Source: Weissella kandleri
Lineage (GTDB): Bacteria; Bacillota; Bacilli; Lactobacillales; Lactobacillaceae
Direction: 5' to 3'
DNA: 64,000 nt
Assembly: GCF_001438705.1 (NCBI RefSeq)
Contig: NZ_JQBP01000003.1
Coordinates: forward strand, 220,610-284,609
The notes beneath the pieces are model-generated. The model was not told the origin of the DNA. It made no database searches and saw only the letters and a list, made by a program, of their open reading frames with translations. The position numbers were made by a program, and so were the translations under genes. Below are positions 8,457 to 17,328 of this stretch, one piece after another (the first letter of the stretch is position 1; every line of letters begins with the position of its first letter).

Positions 8457-9986
8457 CTATTTAATATGGGCACGTTGGAAGTCCGCGATATTCTTATATT
8501 CCGTTTGAAGTTGACGGCTCAATCGAATAAAGATGGGTGCTAACTCACGGTAAACTTCATAGTTTTCAGGATTTGGTTGGTAAGTATTTGCTTCTCCAAC
8601 CATATCACCGATAACGTCCAAAGAATCAACCAATCCCAAAGCCTTTTGTGCCATCACAGTTGCAGCTAACGCACCTGATTCAAAGGCTTCGGGGACTGTA
8701 ACAGGTTGCTCAAAGATATCAGCCAACATTTGACGCCATAGGGCTGAACGGGCGAACCCCCCAGTCGCTTGAATTGACTTCAAATCACCAACAACTTCTT
8801 CCAAGGCTAATTCCACCATGTAAATGTTGAAGATGATTCCTTCCAAAACTGAGCGGGCCATGTGGGCACGAGTGTGGCCGTGGGTCAAACCAAAGAACGA
8901 ACCACGCGCATTCGCATCCCAAATTGGAGCTCGCTCACCACCCAAATACGGGTGGAAGATCAATCCATTGGCTCCGGCAGGAACTTGGCTGGCGATTTCA
9001 GTAATCAAATCATATGAGTCCATGTTCAACAATGAAGCCGTTGACTTTTCAGAATCAAACAAGTTGTTACGAACCCAACGGAAGACATCTCCACCGTTGT
9101 TAACTGGTCCCCCCACAACCCAATGATCACGGTCCAAAGCATACGTAAAGGTCCGGCCCTTTGGATCAATCTTAGGGGCATCAGTCACGACCCGGATTGC
9201 TCCTGAAGTACCAATGGTTACGGCCGCTACACCAGGTTGTACCGCATTAACTCCCAAGTTTGATAGGGGACCATCACCGGCTCCGTATACGAATGGAGTG
9301 TCCTTTGGCAATCCAAGCAAAACAGAATATTCTTCAATCATATCCGTTTCCATTGCGTATGGATCAACTGTTTCTGGCATTTGCTCTTGTTTAACACCAG
9401 TGACTTCCAAGGCTTGCTCATCCCAATCTAGGTTAAAGCTGTTAAACATTCCCGTTCCAGAGGCAATTGAGATGTCCATCCGGTTAACCCCAAACAAACG
9501 GTGGAAGATGTATTCTTTAATTCCCAAGTAATGAGCCGCATTATTATAAATGTCAGGGTGCTCATTCTTTAACCAAAGTAACTTTGACAACGGTGCCATT
9601 GGATGAATAGGTGTTCCGGTGTGTGCATAAATCTCATCACCAATTCCATTCGCCTTTAACTTTTCTGTGTACTTAACAGCCCGTGTGTCGGCCCAAGTAA
9701 TGACTCGCGTCAACGGAGTCCAGTCTTTGTCAAAAGCAATCAAAGAGTGCATCGCTGATGAAAATGAAACAGCTAAAATATTAGCGTTCTTATCATAACG
9801 TACAACTTCACGAATCGCATCAGAAAAGGCTTCAAAGATTTCATCCAAATCTTCTTCGGCCATATCTGGCTCATCACGATACAAGTTGTAACCCTTGTTA
9901 GCCGAGGTAATAACATGCCCCGCCTTGTCAAACAAAACCGCTTTCGTTGAAGTGGTCCCCATATCAACACCAATTAAATAATCCAT
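8457..9986 (-). CDS. gntK: Gluconate kinase, FGGY family
   Basis: FGGY carbohydrate kinase that converts gluconate to 6-phosphogluconate. The N-terminal nucleotide fold starts GVDMGTTSTKAVLFD; GGPVNNGGDVFRWVRN and the C-terminal ATGGFARSALWRQMLAD blocks match gluconokinases of LAB. The frame stays open upstream to 10124, but GGAGG five bases before ATG 9986 and a promoter inside the extra frame set the start at 9986, giving 509 residues. First gene of the gntK-gntP operon. No GntR-type regulator gene is adjacent. Confidence 0.93.
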   Translation of the reverse strand: MDYLIGVDMGTTSTKAVLFDKAGHVITSANKGYNLYRDEPDMAEEDLDEIFEAFSDAIREVVRYDKNANILAVSFSSAMHSLIAFDKDWTPLTRVITWADTRAVKYTEKLKANGIGDEIYAHTGTPIHPMAPLSKLLWLKNEHPDIYNNAAHYLGIKEYIFHRLFGVNRMDISIASGTGMFNSFNLDWDEQALEVTGVKQEQMPETVDPYAMETDMIEEYSVLLGLPKDTPFVYGAGDGPLSNLGVNAVQPGVAAVTIGTSGAIRVVTDAPKIDPKGRTFTYALDRDHWVVGGPVNNGGDVFRWVRNNLFDSEKSTASLLNMDSYDLITEIASQVPAGANGLIFHPYLGGERAPIWDANARGSFFGLTHGHTRAHMARSVLEGIIFNIYMVELALEEVVGDLKSIQATGGFARSALWRQMLADIFEQPVTVPEAFESGALAATVMAQKALGLVDSLDVIGDMVGEANTYQPNPENYEVYRELAPIFIRLSRQLQTEYKNIADFQRAHIK

Positions 9987-10023
9987 TAGATCCTCCATTG
10001 TGTTTTGTGAAATCAATATCAAT

Positions 10024-10052
10024 ATTATATGTGTATAATTTTTACATTTCAA
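10024..10052 (-). promoter_or_regulatory. gntKP promoter
   Basis: Minus strand: -35 TTGAAA (10052-10047), 17-base spacer, -10 TATAAT (10029-10024). It lies about 38 bases before the gntK start codon. The match is close to the sigma-A consensus. Confidence 0.75.
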
Positions 10053-10155
10053 GTTAGTTTTATGAAAATTAATTACAAAAGTATAACATTTCTGTAGTAT
10101 TATTTGCAAAATGATGTTGCTCATAAAACATTAACCACTACAGTAACTATTATAA

Positions 10156-10186
10156 GTAAAACGTTTACATTTTGCAAACGTTCTCA
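10156..10186. promoter_or_regulatory. Paired cre-like sites / inverted repeat upstream of gntK
   Basis: TGCAAACGTTCTCA (10173-10186) fits the CcpA cre pattern TGNAANCGNWNNCA exactly. A second element on the other side, GTAAAACGTTTACA (10156-10169), is near-cre. Together they form the inverted repeat AACGTTT-N9-AAACGTT. The pair is about 105 bases upstream of the gntK -35 box, a position more usual for activation or long-range control than for simple blocking. CcpA binding is inferred. Confidence 0.5.
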
Positions 10187-10221
10187 TGAATTTTTTTGTA
10201 TTTATCCATAAAATCACCTAC

Positions 10222-10300
10222 TTTGATAATAACATAGCTGTCCAGAACCGATGAACCTGCTCAGGTTAATCCTTTTACCCGAAATATTCGTTTTTTGAAA
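10222..10300 (+). ncRNA. TPP riboswitch-like sequence, probably decayed
   Basis: The plus strand holds TGAACCTGCTCAGGTTAAT (10252-10270), which matches the 3' part of the TPP aptamer (UGAACCUGAUC..GGUUAAUACC) at nearly all positions. AGCTGTCCAGAACCGA just before it resembles the GCUGAGA...ACC block with damage, and the usual GCGUAGGGA ending is missing. A short hairpin with a T run (CGAAATATTCGTTTTTT) follows. No plus-strand gene lies downstream. I read this as a riboswitch whose thiamine gene has been lost, or as chance similarity. The rest of 10187-10429 holds AAATATT-containing inverted repeats and no gene. Confidence 0.35.
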
Positions 10301-10429
10301 TATTTCTTTGACTAATTATATGTTTTAGAAAGTAATTATGCATTACTATGTATATTTCACAGCATTTAAGCATTTATATAAGCGTAATATTTGAAATATT
10401 ACATCTGCTGTTCGATTTTTATTAAACAT

Positions 10430-10456
10430 CAAAAAAGACCAGTTTTGACACTGGCC
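10430..10456 (-). terminator. Terminator after the ABC exporter operon
   Basis: Minus strand GGCCAG-TGTCAAAA-CTGGTC followed by six T, just after the glycosyltransferase stop codon. Confidence 0.88.
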
Positions 10457-10463
10457 TGCGCTA

Positions 10464-11570
10464 CTATTTATTTTGATAATCTTTTTTATAATCAGCAATA
10501 AATTGATCTGCTTTAGCGGTTTTGCCACGCAAATCATCCAATTGATACGTATCGATAATCTCCAATTCGCGATCCAAAGTCATGCGTTCATCCGGATTTG
10601 CCAGCTGATAAGCCCGCAATAAAGCATTAATTGAGCGGATGGGCTCTTTTGGCTTACCATTGACATACTCAATTTCGGGATTGAAAGCAAGTCCTTTAAA
10701 GACACCATTAATAATCATCCCGGCTTTTTGCCAGCGGAATTTAATATTGCGCTTCAATAAGACTCGTGGCAATTCATAGCGCAAGGCTCCCCACGCCACA
10801 AGGCGCATTTCACGTTTAGAAATCCGACGTGCCGTTAACACCCGATTCCGGAATTCATACCGATACCGCCATAGACGTGAATCATCCTTTTCCCGGATAA
10901 TATCACCCGGCATCGAATTTTCTTTAGACTTATGCACGGCCACCGACTTTACGACGGTGTAGCCCCGATCGACATCCGCAATTCGATTCGTAAATTCCAT
11001 GTCGTCACCCCAGATAAAGTATTCCTTCTGAGGCAAACCAACCTTGTTCACCATTGCTCTTGAAAACATGACCGAAACAAAAGTTGAATTAACAACTTCG
11101 ATCCCGGGATTATCATAATTTAAAGCTGTTTGCCATGTGAAAACGCGTGGTGCTGGAACATTCATCCAAGAGGGGTTCCCATTCCGGGCCCCCCAACGGA
11201 CTACTGAATTGACGAAGCCAACATGCTGGTGTTCATCCATAAAATCTACCAAATACTTCAAAGCATCTGGCTCCACCATGGTGTCGTCGTCCATCAACCA
11301 TACATAATCATCATCTAATTGTTCCATAAATAAACGTACTGCTTGGTTAAAGCCACCCGCGCCTCCTAGGTTTTCCGGTGAATTATACACCAACACCCGG
11401 GGATCACTAATGGTTGCTAAATACTCTTTCGTCCCATCATCGGACTTATTATTTACCACAATCACATGGCTGAGGTAGTCTGTTTGGTTTAAGACCGCAG
11501 CCAATGATTCTTTTAAGAGCGCCAAACGATTATATGTGACAATCGCCGCCGTTACTTTTTTATCAGTCAT
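10464..11570 (-). CDS. Glycosyltransferase family 2 (rhamnosyl/galactofuranosyl type)
   Basis: GT-A fold enzyme of 368 residues. It starts TAAIVTYNRLALLKESL, has the metal-binding triad in LMDDDTMVEP (DDD at 94-96) and the acceptor-side motif WGDDMEFTNRI. These combine in GlfT/WbbL-like enzymes that add rhamnose or galactofuranose to cell-wall polysaccharides. ATG 11570 is chosen for GGAGACAAAA before it; ATG 11582 lacks a site. Last gene of an operon with a polysaccharide ABC exporter, so it probably works on the exported glycan. The exact sugar cannot be read from sequence. Confidence 0.88.
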   Translation of the reverse strand: MTDKKVTAAIVTYNRLALLKESLAAVLNQTDYLSHVIVVNNKSDDGTKEYLATISDPRVLVYNSPENLGGAGGFNQAVRLFMEQLDDDYVWLMDDDTMVEPDALKYLVDFMDEHQHVGFVNSVVRWGARNGNPSWMNVPAPRVFTWQTALNYDNPGIEVVNSTFVSVMFSRAMVNKVGLPQKEYFIWGDDMEFTNRIADVDRGYTVVKSVAVHKSKENSMPGDIIREKDDSRLWRYRYEFRNRVLTARRISKREMRLVAWGALRYELPRVLLKRNIKFRWQKAGMIINGVFKGLAFNPEIEYVNGKPKEPIRSINALLRAYQLANPDERMTLDRELEIIDTYQLDDLRGKTAKADQFIADYKKDYQNK

Positions 11571-11594
11571 TTTTGTCTCCATGTATTTCCATTT

Positions 11595-12422
11595 TTAAAC
11601 AAAATCAATTAATTGATCTTTAAATTTTAAGTATAGGTGGGTTCCGATAATTGCAAAGAAAGCCATCTCTAACCAGAAAATTGCCATCACAGTTGGAGAA
11701 TTCCAAAACCACTCATTATTTAAGAAAGTCCCGCGCCACCCATTTACAATATAATAGAACGGATTAATTCGCGAAATGTAATAAATAAAGTTATTAAAGC
11801 CATTCCCTTGTACTGGTTCAGACAAAATTCCTGAAACGAAGAAAAGTAACCGGAGCACTTGCCGGATAGCTAAGTCATAATCGGGAATTAAGATATTAAT
11901 TGTCGCATTGAAGATTCCTAAGAAAAAGAGCATAACAAAAGCTGCAAACAAATAATAAACAATCTGTAGCCAATAAACACTTGGGTGAAAATGACCGGTG
12001 ACAAGCATCGCAATTGCTGCCACAACCGAAATCGATAGTACGGCCGGAATAACCTGTACGACTCGAATCATGGGTAAAATTACTACCGGAAACTTAACAT
12101 TTTTCACCATGTATAGTTGCGTTTGAATGGAACGAATTGTGTCAGAGAAACCTTGATTGACCAAATACCAGGCCGCAAACCCTACCGCCATCCACGTAAA
12201 ATATGGCATTCCATCTTGAGGTGCCCGTGTTTGAAAGCCGCCACCAAAGATAACCGCGTAGGTCAAAACTTGAAATAGGGGATCCAAAATTTCCCACAAG
12301 CTCCCCAAGTATTTATGCGCATTATTGGCCCGCGTATCATAAATGGCCAGACGCACCGTCAAGCCAATATTTTGAATTTGATCGGCTGCTAACTGAAAAA
12401 TTGATTTAATTATAATCCACAT
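11595..12422 (-). CDS. ABC-2 type polysaccharide exporter, permease subunit
   Basis: Integral membrane half of a TagG/RgpC/Wzm-like exporter of 275 residues with about six helices. Landmarks are the amphipathic N-terminus (KYLGSLWEILDPLFQVLTYAVIFG) and the C-terminal NPFYYIVNGWRGTFLNNEW, both typical of teichoic acid and rhamnan exporters. It lies six bases after the ATPase gene and is followed by the glycosyltransferase. The usual substrate is an undecaprenyl-linked polymer. Poly-ribitol/glycerol polymerases are not in the window, so teichoic acid versus rhamnose polysaccharide stays open. Confidence 0.9.
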   Translation of the reverse strand: MWIIIKSIFQLAADQIQNIGLTVRLAIYDTRANNAHKYLGSLWEILDPLFQVLTYAVIFGGGFQTRAPQDGMPYFTWMAVGFAAWYLVNQGFSDTIRSIQTQLYMVKNVKFPVVILPMIRVVQVIPAVLSISVVAAIAMLVTGHFHPSVYWLQIVYYLFAAFVMLFFLGIFNATINILIPDYDLAIRQVLRLLFFVSGILSEPVQGNGFNNFIYYISRINPFYYIVNGWRGTFLNNEWFWNSPTVMAIFWLEMAFFAIIGTHLYLKFKDQLIDFV

Positions 12423-12427
12423 TTTAA

Positions 12428-13405
12428 TTACCTACCGTATCCTCTCATAATTACCAAAACCATTAACCCTATAATTAAGAGCAAGCTAACCCATAAGCTG
12501 AAACTATTGAAGCCCTCAAAGCTTCGCAACTTTGTTACTTCACGTACTTCATCCTCAGGTACCTTTTGAATAGCAAACTGATCTTGTAATTGTTCAATAG
12601 TAAATAATTGTTGTTGATTCTTTTCAGTATTCACAAACGCCGTTCGCTCTTCTTCTGACATTTGATCGAGTTTAGCTGTAAAGGCCTGATATTCATCCGC
12701 AACTTTTTTAGTCGCCCCGAAATCACGCATTTCACCATACTGAATCCACATGACCTTGTTCGTAAATTCGCGAACTTGCTCTAAATCATGCGAAACAAAG
12801 AAAATCGTCTTCCCTTGCGCAATAAATTCACGAATTTTACCCAAAGCCTTTTTCGAAAAGTTTTGGTCTCCAACAGATAACGCTTCGTCCACAATTAAAA
12901 TATCAGGATCATTATGCGTGACAATCGAGAAGCCTAACTTAGAACGCATTCCAGAAGAATAATCTTTAACTGGTTGATCAATAAACTCCCCTAATTCGGA
13001 AAATTCAATAATATCAGGCATTGCCGCATCAATTTCTTTATTGGTCATCCCCATCATCAACTGCTTTAGACGAATATTTTCACGGCCTGTCAAATCCCAG
13101 TTTAAGCCTTCATTAATGGCCACCACACCAATCGAACCATTAATTTCCAAAGTCCCAGAAGTTTGTGGAATAACTCCGCTCAAAATATTGAGCAAGGTTG
13201 ACTTCCCCGAGCCATTTGTTCCTACAATTCCGACCACATCACCTGGTTCAATATCAAAATTAATACCCCGGAGAGCCCAAAAATCAGCAGCGTCCGTATT
13301 ACCTTTAAAAATCGATTTTAGTTTTTCTGCTTGCGTCGAAAATAATTGGAAATTTTTTGTAATTCCTTTCGCACGCACTGTATATTGCTCTTCTTGTTCG
13401 GACAT
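12428..13405 (-). CDS. Polysaccharide ABC exporter, ATPase with C-terminal membrane helix (TagH-like)
   Basis: ABC ATPase of 325 residues. Walker A GTNGSGKST is at about 62-69, the signature YSSGMRSKLGFS and Walker B ILIVDEALSVGDQ follow, and the switch His is in FFVSHD. After the ATPase comes a charged linker and one C-terminal transmembrane helix (FSLWVSLLLIIGLMVLVIM), as in TagH rather than RgpD. The open frame extends to 13480, but GGAAG five bases before ATG 13405 decides the start. First gene of the operon, with its own promoter. Confidence 0.92.
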   Translation of the reverse strand: MSEQEEQYTVRAKGITKNFQLFSTQAEKLKSIFKGNTDAADFWALRGINFDIEPGDVVGIVGTNGSGKSTLLNILSGVIPQTSGTLEINGSIGVVAINEGLNWDLTGRENIRLKQLMMGMTNKEIDAAMPDIIEFSELGEFIDQPVKDYSSGMRSKLGFSIVTHNDPDILIVDEALSVGDQNFSKKALGKIREFIAQGKTIFFVSHDLEQVREFTNKVMWIQYGEMRDFGATKKVADEYQAFTAKLDQMSEEERTAFVNTEKNQQQLFTIEQLQDQFAIQKVPEDEVREVTKLRSFEGFNSFSLWVSLLLIIGLMVLVIMRGYGR

Positions 13406-13500
13406 TTTATCTTCCTTACTATTTTTAGTTAATTCGAACCCATTTAGAAATATCGTATAAAACCTGAACTGATTTTTCAAGCTTTGATGTATGTTAAAAA

Positions 13501-13529
13501 ATACTATTATATCTATTGTAATCAGTCAA
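13501..13529 (-). promoter_or_regulatory. Promoter of the ABC exporter operon
   Basis: Minus strand: -35 TTGACT (13529-13524), 17 bases, -10 TAGTAT (13506-13501). A TATAAT also lies inside the spacer, so the exact -10 is not certain. Confidence 0.5.
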
Positions 13530-13599
13530 GACCGGTTGTAACACCATATCCCTAAGTCTTATGCAGTTTTTAATATCTAAATAAGCGCAGCAAAATTTT

Positions 13600-13632
13600 A
13601 AAATAGCCAAATTTATACTTACGGCTATTTAG
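13600..13632 (-). terminator. Terminator overlapping the rqcH stop codon
   Basis: Minus strand AAATAGCC-N14-GGCTATTT followed by T-rich sequence. The stem's first arm includes the TAA stop codon of the NFACT gene. Confidence 0.6.
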
Positions 13633-15328
13633 CTGGCGCTTGTCGTAACCGTTGAACTACCGCCGCACTAGGGGTCACCGTCAGCGTCTGTTGCCCTTCG
13701 AAAATGACAAATCCTGGTTTGGATCCATTGGGTTTTCGTAACCGTTTCACCGGTAAATAATCAACCGGCACATTTGATGAATCTCGAGCCTTTGAGAAAT
13801 ACGCTGCTAATTGAGCACCTTCCAACAAGGTTGCTGGACTCGGTTCACTAGTATGCAAAACAACGTGTGACCCAGGAATGTCTTTTGTGTGTAACCAGAT
13901 ATCATTACGATTGGCCGTATGCATCGATAAACGTTCATTTTGCAGATTGTTTTTTCCCACCTCAATTAACGTCCCATCACTAGCATAAAACTTTTCCGGT
14001 GCACTTACCTTAGGTTTTTGCTTCTTCTTAGTCTGTAAACGTAAGTAACCCTCTTGAATCAACTCTTGCTTAATTTCTTCAATATCGCGGGGAGCCGCCA
14101 AGGCGACTTGTTCTTGCAAATTTTCAAAATAAGCAATTTCCGTTTGCGCTAAAGCCATCTGTTCATTGATATATTTCACAGACGTTTTTAATTTATTATA
14201 ACGGGTGAAATATTTTTGCGCATTACGTGATGGACTCAATTGATTTGATAAAGCGATGGTCAATGGATGATTATCATCATAATAATTTGGCAAATCGATT
14301 GAATTCATCCCCCGTTCTACTTCATGCATGTAAGTCGTCAAAAGCTCGCCTTTGACCTTCAACTCATCCGCATGGTCAACCTGTGCTAACTCTTGTTCAA
14401 ACTTTTTAACCTTATTTCGATTCTTTTTTAACTCATTTTTAATTACGCGCAGCACAACACTAGCTTGTTGATTAACGCGATCCCGTTCGGATTTATCCGC
14501 AAAATATTGATCCAACATTTCCGACAAAGTGTCAAAATACGTCTTTTCACCCGGTAAGGTCAGCCAATCAAAGGTGGCAAACGCCATCTTTTGATCCGTC
14601 GTTACTAACTGCGGCTGCGGATGATCAAAAGCCGCTAACCACGCCTTAGCATATGCCATAGAATCACCCGACTGTAGTACCACCGTCGCAAACTCAAGAC
14701 TCGAATCACGCGCTAATCCTTGAAAATGTTGTTGTAAGGCTGGCGCGAGTGTCTCAACGTCCGGATGCTCTAAAATTAAAGGTGCTAACCCTTGTAATGA
14801 AGTAAAGGGGTTAATCAATCCCGATTGTTTTGGTGGCTGAACATACTGACCCCCTGGAATCAGCGAGCGGACCCGGTTTTGATCAGGTGAAACGTGCTTA
14901 ATTAAATCAATAATGCGTTGCTTAGCTTCATCAACTAAAAACAAATTCGAATGCCGTCCCATCATTTCTAAATAAAGGGAAGTCTTCTCTTCATCACCTA
15001 ATTCATTGCGCCCCGTGGTCGCAAATTTAATAATACGATCATTTTCAATTTGTTCAACACTCAACAACTGAGCACCTTCGAGGTGTTTACGTAACATCAT
15101 GACAAAATTCGGTGCCGTTTGCGGATTCGTGTATTTAATTTTAGAAATTTGGGCCCGTGCAAAGTTCGGGTGGGCACTTAACAAAACTGGATAGTTTTGA
15201 TGATGATTCCGCACTACCATAAAAATCTCATTAGGATAAGGCTGGTGCAGTTTTGTAATCCGTCCGCCCGCCAAAGTTTGATTTAATTCACGAACCATTG
15301 CATGGGTAAATAAACCATCAAATGACAT
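13625..15328 (-). CDS. rqcH: RqcH / NFACT family ribosome quality-control protein
   Basis: NFACT protein (older names FbpA, fibronectin-binding protein). In B. subtilis RqcH binds stalled 50S-peptidyl-tRNA and recruits tRNA-Ala to add degron alanine tails. Parts: NFACT-N domain (1-about 180), HhH segment, long coiled coil (about 285-430), NFACT-R domain near 450-550 with DIWLHTKDIPGSHVVL. Length 567 is normal. The start MSFDGLFTHAMVREL is the family start. The mutS2 gene, also tied to ribosome collision, is elsewhere in the window. Confidence 0.95.
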   Translation of the reverse strand: MSFDGLFTHAMVRELNQTLAGGRITKLHQPYPNEIFMVVRNHHQNYPVLLSAHPNFARAQISKIKYTNPQTAPNFVMMLRKHLEGAQLLSVEQIENDRIIKFATTGRNELGDEEKTSLYLEMMGRHSNLFLVDEAKQRIIDLIKHVSPDQNRVRSLIPGGQYVQPPKQSGLINPFTSLQGLAPLILEHPDVETLAPALQQHFQGLARDSSLEFATVVLQSGDSMAYAKAWLAAFDHPQPQLVTTDQKMAFATFDWLTLPGEKTYFDTLSEMLDQYFADKSERDRVNQQASVVLRVIKNELKKNRNKVKKFEQELAQVDHADELKVKGELLTTYMHEVERGMNSIDLPNYYDDNHPLTIALSNQLSPSRNAQKYFTRYNKLKTSVKYINEQMALAQTEIAYFENLQEQVALAAPRDIEEIKQELIQEGYLRLQTKKKQKPKVSAPEKFYASDGTLIEVGKNNLQNERLSMHTANRNDIWLHTKDIPGSHVVLHTSEPSPATLLEGAQLAAYFSKARDSSNVPVDYLPVKRLRKPNGSKPGFVIFEGQQTLTVTPSAAVVQRLRQAPAK

Positions 15329-15359
15329 AAAAAACCTACTTTCCTTTCTATAACACTCA

Positions 15360-16298
15360 CTACAAATGAGCTAAATAATCTTTACTAACTGTTCGGTCTT
15401 CTATAAGTTGTTGGGTCAACGCTTCCACCCCCGCAAACTTAACTTCTGAACGCAAGAATTGATGCCAATGAATCTGCACTTGTTCACCATAAACTTCACC
15501 ATGAAAATCAAATAAATTAATTTCTAACGTTTTATCCCGATTCGACTCAAAGGTTACGTTATAACCGATTTGGGCCATACCACCATACCACTGACCGTTT
15601 AATAACACCTCCACGACATAAACGCCATCGCCGGGTAATAGTTCATTTTCTGGTGTCACAATATTCAAGGTTGGAAACCCCATTTGCCGCCCGCGCGCAT
15701 CACCATGCACCACCACACCATCTGTCGTGTAAATGCGCCCTAATAATTGGTTAACGGACTTTATCTCACGTTGGCCAAGATGCTTTCTAATATTAGTCGA
15801 TGAGGCTTCTTCTTGGACCACCATTTGACGAGGGACTTCCACCACAGCAAACCGCTGCTCAGCTAATAATGGCAAGGTCTGCATATTGGCTGTCTCGCGT
15901 GGCCCAAATGTATGGTCAAAGCCCGCCACAACCGTCTTAGCGTGGAGTCCCACCATATATTGTTCTACAAAGGCCTGCGGAGATAAGGCTGCTAATTTGG
16001 AAGTGAAATCAACTACAAAAACCCGCTCAACACCCAGCGCTTCAAATAAGACCAACTTTTGCTTTAACGGACTAACATACTTAAATGGTTGCGGTTGCTT
16101 TTTAAACACTAACGAAGGATGTTGATTATATGTCAAAACCGCCAAAGGCAATCCTTGCTCCTCAGCCACAGCCCGCGCCTTTGCTAAAACCGCTTGATGG
16201 CCTACATGGACGCCATCAAAAAAGCCCATCGCTAAAACTACCGGCTGCCTATCTAAGTCTGCTGCTGTATATGGATGATGTAATTTAAAAACTTGCAT
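15360..16298 (-). CDS. ribF: Bifunctional riboflavin kinase / FAD synthetase
   Basis: Makes FMN and then FAD from riboflavin. The N-terminal nucleotidyltransferase domain has GFFDGVHVGH (25-34) and VVAGFDHTFGPR; the C-terminal riboflavin kinase has GRQMGFPTLNI and ends with a beta-barrel. Length 312 is typical. It begins 14 bases after truB, the conserved truB-ribF order. AAAGGAG precedes ATG 16298. Confidence 0.97.
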   Translation of the reverse strand: MQVFKLHHPYTAADLDRQPVVLAMGFFDGVHVGHQAVLAKARAVAEEQGLPLAVLTYNQHPSLVFKKQPQPFKYVSPLKQKLVLFEALGVERVFVVDFTSKLAALSPQAFVEQYMVGLHAKTVVAGFDHTFGPRETANMQTLPLLAEQRFAVVEVPRQMVVQEEASSTNIRKHLGQREIKSVNQLLGRIYTTDGVVVHGDARGRQMGFPTLNIVTPENELLPGDGVYVVEVLLNGQWYGGMAQIGYNVTFESNRDKTLEINLFDFHGEVYGEQVQIHWHQFLRSEVKFAGVEALTQQLIEDRTVSKDYLAHL

Positions 16299-16312
16299 TG
16301 GCGTGCTCCTTT

Positions 16313-17224
16313 TTAATGAATTTTAAAGGTCCGATAGGGACGATACTGATTTTTCTCTGCATTCCAAGCGACCACCGACTTAACTTCGCCCGCATAAACA
16401 TACACTAATTGCGGAGCTGTCTTTGGTACCTCGCTAGCTGGTAACCCTTTCCCATCTTTGACCTCACCCCATTGGGACGCACTCAAAGTAAAATGTGGGA
16501 AATCTTTTAATGCATAATCAAGCGGTTCAACCCAACCACCTAAATCACCAGTCATTTGCATCCGCTCGGCGAATTCCTCAAGGGTATGCGTATCTTCTAA
16601 CGTAAAGCCACCGGATTGCTCACGCGTTAATTGGCTCATCACAGCCGGGTAACCCAATGCTCGACCTAAATCCACCGCTAGCGTGCGAATATACGTCCCC
16701 TTTGAAACGACTGCGCGAAATTGAAAAGTCTGCGTTTGCTGCTGAGCATCATACTCTGGCGTCCCAACCAATTCAAATTGATAAATCTCAGCTTGTCGCT
16801 TGGGACGTTCGACCGTTTCACCAGCCCGGGCATATTGATATAAACGCCGACCATTCACCTTAACAGCTGAATACATTGGTGGTACTTGCGTAATCGTTCC
16901 CGTTAATCTGGCCATCTCTGTTTGAATTTGAGCAGAAGCCACGGGCTGCAAAACGGGTTTTATTTCCACGACCGCCCCGTCTAAATCTTCCGTTTCCGTC
17001 GCCAATCCAAGCGTGACCGACCCGGTATAGGTCTTCCCTGCCGCCTGCAAAAATTCAATAGTTTTAGTTCCTCGACCCAAAGCGACGGGTAAAACACCGT
17101 CCACATTTGGATCCAAAGTCCCAGCATGACCAATTTTTTTCATCTGTAAAATTTTACGTAACTTAAAAACCACGTCGTGTGAAGTCATGCCTTTGGGCTT
17201 ATATACCCCAATAATTCCATCCAT
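16313..17224 (-). CDS. truB: tRNA pseudouridine-55 synthase
   Basis: Forms pseudouridine 55 in the T-loop of tRNAs. The catalytic aspartate is D38 in GTLDPNVDGVLPVALG. Other family blocks are MTSHDVVFKLRK and VSKGTYIRTLAVDLG. Length 303 with a C-terminal TruB_C/PUA-like part fits. RBS AGGAG precedes ATG 17224. It is co-transcribed with ribF. Confidence 0.97.
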   Translation of the reverse strand: MDGIIGVYKPKGMTSHDVVFKLRKILQMKKIGHAGTLDPNVDGVLPVALGRGTKTIEFLQAAGKTYTGSVTLGLATETEDLDGAVVEIKPVLQPVASAQIQTEMARLTGTITQVPPMYSAVKVNGRRLYQYARAGETVERPKRQAEIYQFELVGTPEYDAQQQTQTFQFRAVVSKGTYIRTLAVDLGRALGYPAVMSQLTREQSGGFTLEDTHTLEEFAERMQMTGDLGGWVEPLDYALKDFPHFTLSASQWGEVKDGKGLPASEVPKTAPQLVYVYAGEVKSVVAWNAEKNQYRPYRTFKIH

Positions 17225-17234
17225 ACCAAACTCC

Positions 17235-17290
17235 TAAATTCAAAAAGGGAACTTCAGACAGGCCCACCTTGCATGTTCCTCGACCAACGC
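17235..17290 (-). terminator. Possible terminator after trmL
   Basis: Minus strand GAGGAAC...GTTCCCTTTTTG with inner GC-rich pairing. The stem is imperfect, so partial readthrough from era-recO-trmL into truB is possible. Confidence 0.4.
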
Positions 17291-17328
17291 TCCCATTCTT
17301 TAATTAATTACATTATTATAAGACCGAC

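Noticed and set aside
8824-9531. Plus-strand open frames of about 100 codons opposite the gluconate kinase gene
   Set aside because: They are opposite-strand shadows of a strongly conserved FGGY kinase, with no ribosome sites and no protein-like composition.
8457-10124. The 555-codon form of gluconate kinase with a 46-residue extension
   Set aside because: The extension covers the gntK promoter, and GGAGG sits just before ATG 9986.
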